5,054 nucleotides of DNA from Candidatus Saccharibacteria bacterium UBA2866 (GTDB lineage: Bacteria > Patescibacteriota > Saccharimonadia > Saccharimonadales > Saccharimonadaceae): contig DEEY01000016.1 of the NCBI GenBank assembly GCA_002350545.1, positions 8,610 through 13,663 on the forward strand, read 5' to 3'. Positions 1-5,054 of the stretch are shown here, piece by piece. The notes beneath the pieces were generated by a model, which was not told the DNA's origin, ran no database searches, and worked only from the letters and a program-made list of their open reading frames with translations. Made by a program: the position numbers and the translations under genes. The stretch's first letter is position 1. Each line of letters opens with the position of its first letter.

Positions 1-991
1 TCTCACCAAGTGGAGCTACATAAGATGGGTCGGTTGGATCATAAGCAATCTGCACACCATCTTCTTCACGATTTGCCAGTTTTGCATCAGTTATTGTTAA
101 GTTCATTCCTACAAACTTCACTTCAAACACCGAACTTTTCGAGTCTCTATCTGCATGAAAAATTCTTACAATCGAGCTTTCACCTGGATTTAGTTTTACA
201 CCAGAATATGCCAAATCTTCATCATCTACCGCCGAGTATACCTCTCCTTCATTATTAATCGTAAACCGGCCAACTTTCGCATCATGGATTCCACCCATAT
301 CAATTACCAATTTATTGCCCACAAACACGAAAGTATCATCATCTGCTCGAATAGCAAAACCTTCTTCTCCGCTACCCAAAACCGCAAATGGTGCCGCAAA
401 ACTCATTGTAAACAAATGGTTATGCCCATCATTATTCACTATATCACCATTACTAAATTCAGCTCCGTCCAAAGGATAAAACTCATCGTGGTGGAACGCA
501 AACTCAGCTCCATCCGCTTGATATTCCAGTTTCAAAGCGCCCGTATAATTTGCACTTTTTCCATCTACCGCCTCAAACCACCCATCTAGATTATTTAGTC
601 CTTGATTAGAAGTCAGTTTACCATTTCCAGTAGCCACCGGTAAATACTCATCAGAAAGTTCATAGTCAATCAAGCCTTTTTCAATTTCATCATTATAGTA
701 CTTGCACTTACTCCATTCAAATTGTCGCGACTTCAAAGCGTTTTTTGCACCTGCATCATACATGTTTACACATTCATCTGATTTGCGATCAAAATATGCT
801 ACCGACAAATAAACATTTTCGTTTTCTGATAAACCTGCACTCGCCAATATAGCAGACGGTGATTTTGATATTGCTATCTCGTCGATTGCATTCATCGTGC
901 TAGAAAGTCCCACCACCGCCAACACTAATGCCGCTATAAACGCCACTAATGCCACCACCCCCAGCTGTCGTGATTCCTTCTTTTTCTTCAT
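1..991 (-). CDS. membrane-anchored fibro-slime (PA14-like) domain surface protein, C-terminus beyond window
   Basis: An open frame of 330 codons runs without a stop from an ATG at 991 to the left edge, so the protein is incomplete at its C-terminus. Residues 1-6 are basic (MKKKKE) and residues 10-30 form one hydrophobic segment (GVVALVAFIAALVLAVVGL), a signal anchor or uncleaved signal peptide. The rest should lie outside the cell. Residues about 138-300 match the fibro-slime pattern: WFE (138-140), FYPLD (171-175), HLFTMSF (192-198), the core DDDTFVFVGNKLVIDMGG (217-234) followed by IHD, and RIFHADRDSKSSVFEVKF (276-293). These correspond to the family's hallmark GDDDVWVFINGKLVVDLGGVH and FyaERh..gSNF motifs. 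The family is known from Fibrobacter surface proteins and Dictyostelium secreted factors and is a PA14-type beta-sandwich, often linked to carbohydrate binding or adhesion. The first residue of the usual GDDD is replaced (ADDD). A surface adhesion role is inferred. The gene follows two other envelope genes after a 41-base gap containing its own promoter. No good Shine-Dalgarno is seen; a TTG two codons upstream is a less likely start. Confidence 0.85.
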   Translation of the reverse strand, partial: MKKKKESRQLGVVALVAFIAALVLAVVGLSSTMNAIDEIAISKSPSAILASAGLSENENVYLSVAYFDRKSDECVNMYDAGAKNALKSRQFEWSKCKYYNDEIEKGLIDYELSDEYLPVATGNGKLTSNQGLNNLDGWFEAVDGKSANYTGALKLEYQADGAEFAFHHDEFYPLDGAEFSNGDIVNNDGHNHLFTMSFAAPFAVLGSGEEGFAIRADDDTFVFVGNKLVIDMGGIHDAKVGRFTINNEGEVYSAVDDEDLAYSGVKLNPGESSIVRIFHADRDSKSSVFEVKFVGMNLTITDAKLANREEDGVQIAYDPTDPSYVAPLGE

Positions 992-1001
992 ATCCAACTT
1001 A

Positions 1002-1030
1002 AGTATAAGCCTTTTTCAAATAAAAATCAA
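1002..1030 (-). promoter_or_regulatory. promoter of the fibro-slime gene, near-leaderless
   Basis: Read on the minus strand, TTGATT (1030-1025, 4/6 to TTGACA) and TATACT (1007-1002, 5/6 to TATAAT) are separated by exactly 17 bases. The expected transcription start, about 7 bases past the -10 box, falls near 995, only about 4 bases before the ATG at 991. The message would then be nearly leaderless. Nearly the whole promoter fits in the 41-base gap after the upstream gene. Seen by eye only; start site not proven. Confidence 0.6.
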
Positions 1031-1032
1031 GC

Positions 1033-1404
1033 CTACTCCTCTTGTTTGGGAATTCCAAAACTCTCATCCGACAGAACTTTTTCCTCAAATGGTTTTTCAT
1101 TAGCATCTATTGCTTCAACCTCTATTTGTAACTCTTTCAAATATTCTTCAAGCACTGTCAAATCTATCGGACCAGTTTTACTAAAACTGAATTCTTCATC
1201 ATCTTCAGTTTCTTCTTCTATTTCCTCCTCGTCTGGCAAAAAACCCGGTCTAGACCTGTCTAAATAAATATCTCCAGAATTATGATAAATCACCAAGCTC
1301 ACGCCAGTTGTCACCGCCGCAATCACTGTAGCGGCTACACCTAAAATCACCAGATTCCATCTTCCTCTGTTCATTTTTTCTTTAGTTTGCTTATTCTCTT
1401 CCAT
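1033..1404 (-). CDS. single-pass membrane protein with strongly acidic extracytoplasmic region, unknown function
   Basis: This is a 123-residue protein that I do not assign to a named family. A short basic N-terminus is followed by one transmembrane helix at about residues 18-39 (LVILGVAATVIAAVTTGVSLVI). A well-formed segment HNSGDIYLDRSRPGFLPD (41-58) comes next and looks like a conserved juxtamembrane motif. A run of 14 residues (58-71) then contains 12 Asp/Glu, and residues 83-115 form a probable charged helix. The N-in orientation is inferred from KMNRGR before the helix. The start codon overlaps the stop of the upstream gene by one base (TAATG), with AAGG 4 bases before it, so translation is almost certainly coupled. 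An internal Met at residue 11 is a possible alternative start but lacks that coupling. The gene stops with TAG. Neighbours on both sides encode exported or anchored proteins, so a shared cell-envelope role is inferred. Confidence 0.8.
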   Translation of the reverse strand: MEENKQTKEKMNRGRWNLVILGVAATVIAAVTTGVSLVIYHNSGDIYLDRSRPGFLPDEEEIEEETEDDEEFSFSKTGPIDLTVLEEYLKELQIEVEAIDANEKPFEEKVLSDESFGIPKQEE

Positions 1405-1904
1405 TACACCTTACTCCTCAATTCCGTCACTAACCTAACGTGTTTTGAAATCAAACTCCGAAGTTTCAGTACATCCTGTTGTACAGTTTTGCGTTTTTGC
1501 CTTACTTTATCTAATTTTTCATAAAATGCCGCTGGCTCATTCTTGCAATCTATCGACGCAAGCTCCTCTAAGCCCTGCTGATAATTAATATAATCATTAT
1601 TAAACAAATTCTTAGCATCTGCAAAATCATTTTGATTCTCCACTAATTCTGCACTCGACATATTATTTTCCAGAAGTCTCATATTTAAGGGCGTCATAAA
1701 TTTTGTCAAGATTGTTTCGTATCTTCCGCCTAAATGCACCCTAGTCCTTGCGTCGTCTTTTTGTAGTGTTTTCAATTGCTCTTTTATTCCACTACAGTTC
1801 CCAACAATAGCTTTTTCTTGTTTTTCCGTAATTGCTCCCACCAGTGGAATATTCAAAGCACCAACCATCATACAAATCAATAACACCATCAAAAATCGTT
1901 TCAT
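1404..1904 (-). CDS. secreted helical protein with signal peptide, unknown function
   Basis: This is a 166-residue protein with a classical Sec signal peptide: MKR, a hydrophobic core at residues 4-16, and a likely cleavage after VGA (residues 22-24). The sequence around Cys11 does not fit a lipobox, so it is not an obvious lipoprotein. The mature part is almost entirely helical and charged. A conserved-looking stretch occurs at 46-78 (TLQKDDARTRVHLGGRYETI, then TKFMTPLNMRLL), and a basic helix at 125-166 could form a coiled coil. Cys37 and Cys120 are the only mature cysteines and could form a disulphide outside the cell. I know no named domain for it. It begins 17 bases after the lepA stop and probably shares some read-through transcription from lepA. 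A TATAAT just before the ATG also suggests its own leaderless transcript; no Shine-Dalgarno is visible. It is translationally coupled to the acidic membrane protein downstream. Confidence 0.82.
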   Translation of the reverse strand: MKRFLMVLLICMMVGALNIPLVGAITEKQEKAIVGNCSGIKEQLKTLQKDDARTRVHLGGRYETILTKFMTPLNMRLLENNMSSAELVENQNDFADAKNLFNNDYINYQQGLEELASIDCKNEPAAFYEKLDKVRQKRKTVQQDVLKLRSLISKHVRLVTELRSKV

Positions 1905-1910
1905 ACTATG

Positions 1911-1919
1911 ATTATAGCA
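1911..1919 (-). promoter_or_regulatory. extended -10 promoter of the secreted-protein gene, leaderless
   Basis: On the minus strand TGC-TATAAT is a perfect extended -10 element, and its last base lies 6 bases before the ATG at 1904. The expected transcription start coincides with the start codon. No good -35 hexamer is seen at 16-18 bases. The TG dinucleotide may compensate, as it does in extended -10 promoters. It sits in the 17 bases between the lepA stop and this gene. An AT-rich chance match is possible. Confidence 0.45.
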
Positions 1920-1921
1920 TA

Positions 1922-3781
1922 TTAATCACGCTTCAACATGACAGTAAACGCTTCCGATGGGATATCGATTTTTCCAAACCTTTTCATCCGAGCTTTTCCG
2001 CGTTTTTGTTTTTGCAAAAGCTTCGCCTTCCGATCTCTGTCTCCCGTATGAATCTTCACCGTTACATCCTTACGGTAAGCTCCAATTGTTTCTCTTGCAA
2101 TAATCCTTGCCCCAATTGCAGCTTGCAAAGCTACTTCCCAGTTTTGCCTCGGAATTACTTCTTTTAGTTTTTTTGTTACTTCACGTCCAATGCCTTCCGC
2201 TTCCGAACGATGCGCCATCACACTCAAAGCATCCATTTTATGTCCACCCACTAAGAAATCTACCCTCACCAAATCCTCCGTTCGATAACCATCTAATTCA
2301 TAGTTAAACGACGCGTACCCCGAAGTTGCCGATTTCAACTGATCATAAAAATCTGTGAGTAAATTCGCCATTGGTGCTTCAAAATCAATTACCGCCCGAT
2401 TTTCAATATACGATAAATTAGTTTGATGTCCACGTTTTTCATTTATTAAATTCAGTACATTTCCAATCATTTCTTTTGGTAAAATAATTTCACCCTTCAC
2501 CCATGGTTCGCGAATTTCATTTATCTCCGATACATCCGGCAAATCTGCTGCCGATTTTATTTCATGCACTTCTCCATTTGCCATTACTACCTCATAGTTC
2601 GTGCTCGGATTTGTCACAATCAAATCTAGTCCAAATTCTCTCTCAAGTCGCTCTCGAATAATGTCCATATGAAGTAACCCCAAAAAACCAATCCGAAGAC
2701 CAAACCCCAAAACTGGCGAATTCTCCGGTTCAAACCGAAGCGCCGAATCCGACAAACTTAACTTTTCAATCGCTTCCTTCAAATCCTTATATTGATCATT
2801 TGAAACTGGGAAAAACCCTGCATATACAAACGGCAACACGTTTTTATATCCCGGCAATGCCTTGTCCGCTGGTTTTTTCGCTAATGTCACCGTATCACCC
2901 ACCTTTGCCTCACGCGTCGTTTTCAAATTCGTTACAATATAACCAATTTCACCCGCCTTTAAAGATTCTCGCGGTGTCATTTTGGGAGTCAAAACACCCA
3001 CTTCAAGCGCTAAACCCTTAACTTCCGCCGCCATCATCAAAATCTCAGCATTCTTAGAAATCTCTCCTTCAAAAATCCGTACATATAGCACCACCCCCCG
3101 ATAATCGTCAAAATACGAATCAAATATCAGTGCCCTAGTAGGCCCGAAGCTGAAGTTGGTTTGGGACCGTTCGGAGGTTACGACCGAGAAAGAGGGCGCT
3201 TCGCCCGTGACGACGGGCCGAAGCGACCCGTGTCCCAAACCAATCTTCAGTTCGGGCTTAGTAGTAATTATTTTATCTAATATTTTATCCACATTTTGTC
3301 CGGTCTTACCGGAAACTTCTATAATATCTTCACGTTTGCATCCAAGCAAATTTATAATTTGCGCTGAAACTGATTCTACATCCGCCGCCGGAAGGTCAAT
3401 TTTATTTATCACCGGAATAATTTTCAGATCTTGCTCCAATGCCAAGTAAACATTAGCGAGCGTCTGCGCCTGAATTCCCTGGGTCGCACCAACCACCAAT
3501 ACTGCAGTTTCCACCGCCTGCAAAGATCTTGACACCTCATACGAAAAATCCACATGCCCCGGCGTATCAATCAAATTCAAAGTATAACCTTTCCATTCCA
3601 TTGTCACCGGCGCTAGCTTAATAGTAATGCCTTTTTCCTGCTCAAGCTCCATAGAATCAAGAAGCTGTGATTTCATCTCTCGTTTCGACACCGTACCAGT
3701 GAGTTCCATCATCCGATCCGCAATCGTTGACTTCCCATGGTCAATATGCGCAATGATACAAAAATTCCGTATTTTATCCAT
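1922..3781 (-). CDS. lepA: elongation factor 4 (LepA) with a palindromic-element-encoded insertion
   Basis: LepA/EF4 is a ribosome-binding translational GTPase that acts on stalled or mispositioned ribosomes and has been linked to 30S biogenesis. The GTPase motifs are all present: G1 AHIDHGKST (11-19), G2 GITIK (51-55), G3 DTPGH (72-76), G4 NKID (126-129) and G5 SGKTG (157-161, usually SAKTG). The catalytic His is in DTPGH. Domain II begins near RALIFDSYFDDYRG (216-229). EF-G-like domains III and V follow, including GFLGLLHMDIIRERLEREF (365-383), then the LepA-specific C-terminal domain with KLLQKQKRGKARMKRFG (587-603). The length, 619 residues, exceeds the usual figure of about 600 because residues 175-214, between the GTPase domain and domain II, are encoded by a GC-rich palindromic element. 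Where E. coli LepA has about 11 linker residues, this protein has about 43. All other motifs look functional, so the protein is probably active. The start fits the family N-terminus. An extended -10 box ends 7 bases upstream and AGGGGG lies too close to the ATG to be a normal ribosome binding site, so the mRNA may be leaderless. The stop is TAA. Confidence 0.97.
   Translation of the reverse strand: MDKIRNFCIIAHIDHGKSTIADRMMELTGTVSKREMKSQLLDSMELEQEKGITIKLAPVTMEWKGYTLNLIDTPGHVDFSYEVSRSLQAVETAVLVVGATQGIQAQTLANVYLALEQDLKIIPVINKIDLPAADVESVSAQIINLLGCKREDIIEVSGKTGQNVDKILDKIITTKPELKIGLGHGSLRPVVTGEAPSFSVVTSERSQTNFSFGPTRALIFDSYFDDYRGVVLYVRIFEGEISKNAEILMMAAEVKGLALEVGVLTPKMTPRESLKAGEIGYIVTNLKTTREAKVGDTVTLAKKPADKALPGYKNVLPFVYAGFFPVSNDQYKDLKEAIEKLSLSDSALRFEPENSPVLGFGLRIGFLGLLHMDIIRERLEREFGLDLIVTNPSTNYEVVMANGEVHEIKSAADLPDVSEINEIREPWVKGEIILPKEMIGNVLNLINEKRGHQTNLSYIENRAVIDFEAPMANLLTDFYDQLKSATSGYASFNYELDGYRTEDLVRVDFLVGGHKMDALSVMAHRSEAEGIGREVTKKLKEVIPRQNWEVALQAAIGARIIARETIGAYRKDVTVKIHTGDRDRKAKLLQKQKRGKARMKRFGKIDIPSEAFTVMLKRD
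3136..3264. repeat. possible target-site duplication TAGTAG flanking the palindromic element
   Basis: TAGTAG occurs at 3136-3141, directly against the left arm, and again at 3259-3264, one base beyond the right arm. Counting a mismatched seventh base (C or T), element plus one repeat copy is 3142-3264, 123 bases or exactly 41 codons, so insertion would keep frame. However, removing 123 bases would leave a linker of only two residues (IITT-RALIF) compared with about 11 in E. coli LepA. The match may therefore be chance, or the insertion may have replaced part of the linker. Confidence 0.35.
3142..3257. repeat. 116-bp palindromic element inserted in frame in lepA
   Basis: The outer arms at 3142-3167 and 3232-3257 are inverted repeats. 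When aligned they pair over 25 bp (blocks of 7, 6 and 12, e.g. TTGGTTTGGGAC) with one bulged base on each side. A second inverted repeat is nested inside at 3194-3208 and 3213-3229: 15 pairs, two bulged bases and a 4-base loop. Bases 3168-3193 on one side hold a short possible arm (TCGG 3171-3174 with CCGA 3184-3187), which would give a three-way junction. By hand count 72 of 116 bases are G or C (62%), well above the surrounding gene. It encodes lepA residues 175-214 with GC-rich codons (GGG, CCC, CGG, GTC) rare in the flanks. No second copy occurs in this window. Being a dispersed mobile repeat, like Rickettsia palindromic elements, is inferred. A stable hairpin native to lepA is the alternative. 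Confidence 0.85.
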
Positions 3782-3788
3782 TCCCCCT

Positions 3789-3818
3789 ATTATACCACAG
3801 ATAAAAAGGCTGGACCAA
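3789..3818 (-). promoter_or_regulatory. lepA promoter, extended -10, overlapping the upstream terminator
   Basis: On the minus strand TGG-TATAAT gives a perfect extended -10 (hexamer at 3794-3789), 7 bases before the lepA ATG. The expected start of transcription is about 3782, right at the start codon. The best -35 candidate, TTGGTC (3818-3813, 3/6, spacer 18), lies in the loop and stem of the terminator of the preceding gene. The -10 box is convincing; the -35 is weak. Confidence 0.55.
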
Positions 3819-3829
3819 GTCCAGCCTTT
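3803..3829 (-). terminator. intrinsic terminator of the 163-residue protein gene
   Basis: A perfect 11-bp stem AAAGGCTGGAC / GTCCAGCCTTT (3829-3819 with 3815-3805) closes a 3-base loop and is followed on the minus strand by a run of five T (3807-3803). It starts 22 bases after the TAG stop of the upstream gene. It should separate that gene's transcription from lepA. No gene on the plus strand would use it. Confidence 0.88.
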
Positions 3830-3851
3830 AAACGTTTTCTAGTCCACTAAC

Positions 3852-4343
3852 CTACTTATCCTGCTCTCCCAACAAAGCCATCCAGTTCAGTTTTTCCTGC
3901 TCGGTCATTCTTTCCAGACAGAAAGCATGTTCTTCAAACCACTTCAGGACCCTCCTTAGCTCCGATTGTTCTAAAACTTCGCCGGGCCCGACCATCAGGC
4001 TTATATACTTTTCCATCGGTTCATTAACCATCAAAGTCGCAAAGAGCATTTCTAACTGCTTTTTTGACAAGTCGTCAACGTTCTTAGTGAAAGCCTCCCA
4101 AATGATTCTTGTTGCTTCCTTCGTCAAGCTAAACACCGGCCGAAAATCAAGGCTCCCCACCATCCAAACGCTAAGCTTCTTCGGCTTTTTTAAAACATCA
4201 TGGATTTCATACCATATTTCCGAATCCTTACACCAAGGCCGGATTTCCGTTTCTGCTCCGAGAAGCATCTTATAGGTTTTTTCATCTCGCAAATCAAATG
4301 GCGAGCCTTCAGTTAGCAACTTTACCATTTCAAAACGTTTCAT
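3852..4343 (-). CDS. uncharacterised 163-residue cytoplasmic protein
   Basis: I do not recognise this protein. The frame can be extended to a GTG at 4382, but the ATG at 4343 is chosen because AAGGAGG stands 5 bases before it. The resulting protein (MKRFEMVKLLTEGSPFDL...) has no signal peptide or membrane segment and should be soluble. It is rich in Trp (5), Met, Glu and Lys, and has two cysteines (in PWCKD and FCLER). The N-terminal half has WCKDSEIWYEIHDVL then KKLSVWMVGSLDF. The C-terminal half looks all-helical (LSKKQLEMLFATLMV and LRRVLKWFEEHAF). The gene is framed by a near-consensus promoter and a strong terminator, so it is transcribed alone between pnp and lepA. Hand counting 300 coding bases gives about 44% GC, somewhat above neighbouring lepA stretches. 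It is the only gene here with a full Shine-Dalgarno. Lateral acquisition is possible but not shown. The stop is TAG. Confidence 0.8.
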   Translation of the reverse strand: MKRFEMVKLLTEGSPFDLRDEKTYKMLLGAETEIRPWCKDSEIWYEIHDVLKKPKKLSVWMVGSLDFRPVFSLTKEATRIIWEAFTKNVDDLSKKQLEMLFATLMVNEPMEKYISLMVGPGEVLEQSELRRVLKWFEEHAFCLERMTEQEKLNWMALLGEQDK

Positions 4344-4348
4344 GCCAC

Positions 4349-4355
4349 CCTCCTT
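4349..4355 (-). promoter_or_regulatory. Shine-Dalgarno sequence AAGGAGG
   Basis: AAGGAGG on the minus strand ends 5 bases before the ATG at 4343. It fixes that ATG, rather than the upstream in-frame GTG at 4382, as the start. It is the only strong ribosome binding site in the window; the other starts rely on coupling or have none visible. Confidence 0.85.
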
Positions 4356-4406
4356 CAAAGAACTAAAATAATTTTTCGACACCCCAAAAACTACCCTCTA
4401 TCCATT

Positions 4407-4435
4407 ATTATATCATACTTATGTCAAAAAGTCAA
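4407..4435 (-). promoter_or_regulatory. strong sigma-70-type promoter of the 163-residue protein gene
   Basis: On the minus strand TTGACT (4435-4430, 5/6 to consensus) and TATAAT (4412-4407, 6/6) are exactly 17 bases apart, and TGA before the -10 adds an extended -10. Transcription should begin near 4400, giving a leader of about 57 bases before the ATG at 4343. It is the closest to consensus of the promoters seen here. It lies downstream of the pnp stop. Confidence 0.8.
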
Positions 4436-4462
4436 TGGCACCCAATTTCAAACATCAGCATA

Positions 4463-4496
4463 GCTGGCCAACCAGAAAAGCCGACCAGCCAGAAAA
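4463..4496 (-). other. weak hairpin and short direct repeat downstream of pnp
   Basis: GCTGGTC (4489-4483 on the minus strand) can pair with GGCCAGC (4469-4463) through 7 bp, one of them G-U, across a 13-base loop. There is no T run after it, so it is a poor intrinsic terminator and might only protect the pnp mRNA end. The same stretch holds two similar 14-mers, GGCCAACCAGAAAA (4466-4479) and GACCAGCCAGAAAA (4483-4496), identical at 12 positions. No other terminator is seen between pnp and the next promoter. Confidence 0.3.
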
Positions 4497-4498
4497 TC

Positions 4499-5054
4499 TT
4501 ATTGTTCCACCCCGATCATCGAAAGCGACAATTTACCGTGATCAATTGCCACCAAACGTACTTTTACTTTATCACCCACATGCAAAACTTCTTCCACTTT
4601 CTTCAATCTTTTACCTTCCACAATTTGTGAAATATGAAGCATTCCATCAATCCCTGGCATGATATTCACAAACGCGCCGAAATCCTTAATCGACACCACT
4701 TCACCTTCATAAACCTTTCCTACTTCTGGTTCTTCCACCAAAGATTTAATCCATTCCACTGCTTTTGCAATTTTTTCTGGATCATTTCCCGAAACCGTCA
4801 CGAGTCCTGAATCATCAATATCTACACCAGCACCAGTCTCCGTCGTAATCTTATTAATTGTTTCACCACCTTTACCGATAATCGAACCGATTTTCTCCGG
4901 CTTCACAATAATTTTTTCAATTTGTGGTGCGTATTTTGAAATATTTTTCTTCGGTTCAGGAATCACTGACAAAATATGATCCAAAATAAACATTCGTCCG
5001 GCATGTGACTGCTTCAAAGCCTTTTCCATAATTTCTACTGGTAAACCATGTACT
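4499..5054 (-). CDS. pnp: polynucleotide phosphorylase, C-terminal part (start beyond window)
   Basis: PNPase degrades RNA 3' to 5' by phosphorolysis and forms a trimeric ring in the cytoplasm. Only the last 184 residues are present. The frame is open to the right edge, and the residues before the first internal Met (HGLPVEI) match the family's conserved GLPLEI, so the Met codon at 5029 is not the start. Visible regions are the end of the second RNase PH domain with AGRMFILDHIL (about 18-28), then a KH domain (about 45-107) with the signature GSIIGKGG (56-63) and its GKGG RNA-binding loop. An S1 domain follows (about 110-184) with GEVVSIKDFGAFVNIMPGIDGMLHIS. The protein ends right after S1 (LSLSMIGVEQ) with no long tail. 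The KH and S1 domains hold the RNA substrate. The stop is TAA; the next gene has its own promoter 64 bases downstream. Confidence 0.95.
   Translation of the reverse strand, partial: VHGLPVEIMEKALKQSHAGRMFILDHILSVIPEPKKNISKYAPQIEKIIVKPEKIGSIIGKGGETINKITTETGAGVDIDDSGLVTVSGNDPEKIAKAVEWIKSLVEEPEVGKVYEGEVVSIKDFGAFVNIMPGIDGMLHISQIVEGKRLKKVEEVLHVGDKVKVRLVAIDHGKLSLSMIGVEQ

Noticed and set aside
10..589. Plus-strand open frames at 10-258 and 284-589
   Set aside because: They lie opposite the fibro-slime gene, have His/Leu/Ser-rich low-information products, and lack ribosome sites.
3142..3257. Palindrome as an intein, intron or transcription terminator
   Set aside because: It is far too short and lacks splice-motif residues for an intein, keeps the frame open so no splicing is needed, and has no T run after either stem.
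3156..3449. Plus-strand open frame reading through the palindromic element
   Set aside because: It is antisense to a clear lepA frame, and the palindrome keeps several frames open by its GC-rich composition. No promoter or ribosome site is seen.
4344..4382. GTG at 4382 as start of the uncharacterised gene
   Set aside because: No Shine-Dalgarno precedes it, while the ATG at 4343 has AAGGAGG at ideal spacing.
5029..5029. Met codon at 5029 as the start of an independent KH-S1 protein
   Set aside because: The frame continues upstream to the edge with the PNPase motif GLPVEI, so it is an internal residue of pnp.
1..5054. CRISPR array, tRNA/rRNA genes, alternative UGA code
   Set aside because: No regularly spaced repeats or tRNA/rRNA-like sequence were seen by eye. 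All genes read through under the standard bacterial code, with TAA or TAG stops.

Overview
This window is about 38-44% GC in the stretches I counted. All six genes lie on the minus strand, so transcription runs from high to low coordinates. It looks like chromosomal DNA from a small-genome bacterium, most likely a Patescibacteria/CPR lineage such as Saccharibacteria. That placement is an inference from a divergent LepA, several small exported proteins of no recognised family, tight packing, and starts placed directly behind -10 boxes. The four complete genes stop with TAA (2) or TAG (2) and pnp also ends in TAA. Reading with the standard bacterial code leaves every frame intact, so nothing suggests UGA recoding.

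Layout in the direction of transcription: (1) 5054-4499, the C-terminal part of polynucleotide phosphorylase (pnp; KH and S1 RNA-binding domains), with its start outside the window. (2) 4435-3803, a self-contained cassette with a near-consensus promoter, a Shine-Dalgarno-led gene for a 163-residue protein of unknown function, and a strong intrinsic terminator. (3) 3781-1922, lepA (elongation factor 4), whose promoter abuts and probably overlaps that terminator. (4) 1904-991 and on to the left edge, three envelope genes: a secreted helical protein, a membrane-anchored acidic protein translationally coupled to it, and a membrane-anchored fibro-slime (PA14-like) surface protein that has its own promoter and runs off the window.

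The most striking object is a 116-bp, roughly 62% GC, nearly perfect palindromic element at 3142-3257 inside the lepA reading frame. Its arms pair over 25 bp with only two single-base bulges. A second 15-bp inverted repeat is nested inside, and TAGTAG direct repeats lie at both edges. It is translated into about 40 extra residues between the GTPase domain and domain II. This resembles the in-frame, protein-coding palindromic elements described in Rickettsia, but in what appears to be an unrelated lineage.

A second theme is promoter placement. For three of the genes (lepA, the secreted protein, the fibro-slime protein) the -10 box lies only 6-10 bases before the start codon with no usable Shine-Dalgarno, which predicts leaderless or nearly leaderless mRNAs. 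The cassette gene at 3852-4343 is the exception, with a leader of about 57 bases and an AAGGAGG ribosome binding site, which may mark it as a more recent arrival. pnp and lepA are translation/RNA-metabolism housekeeping genes. The three genes after lepA appear to build or decorate the cell surface.
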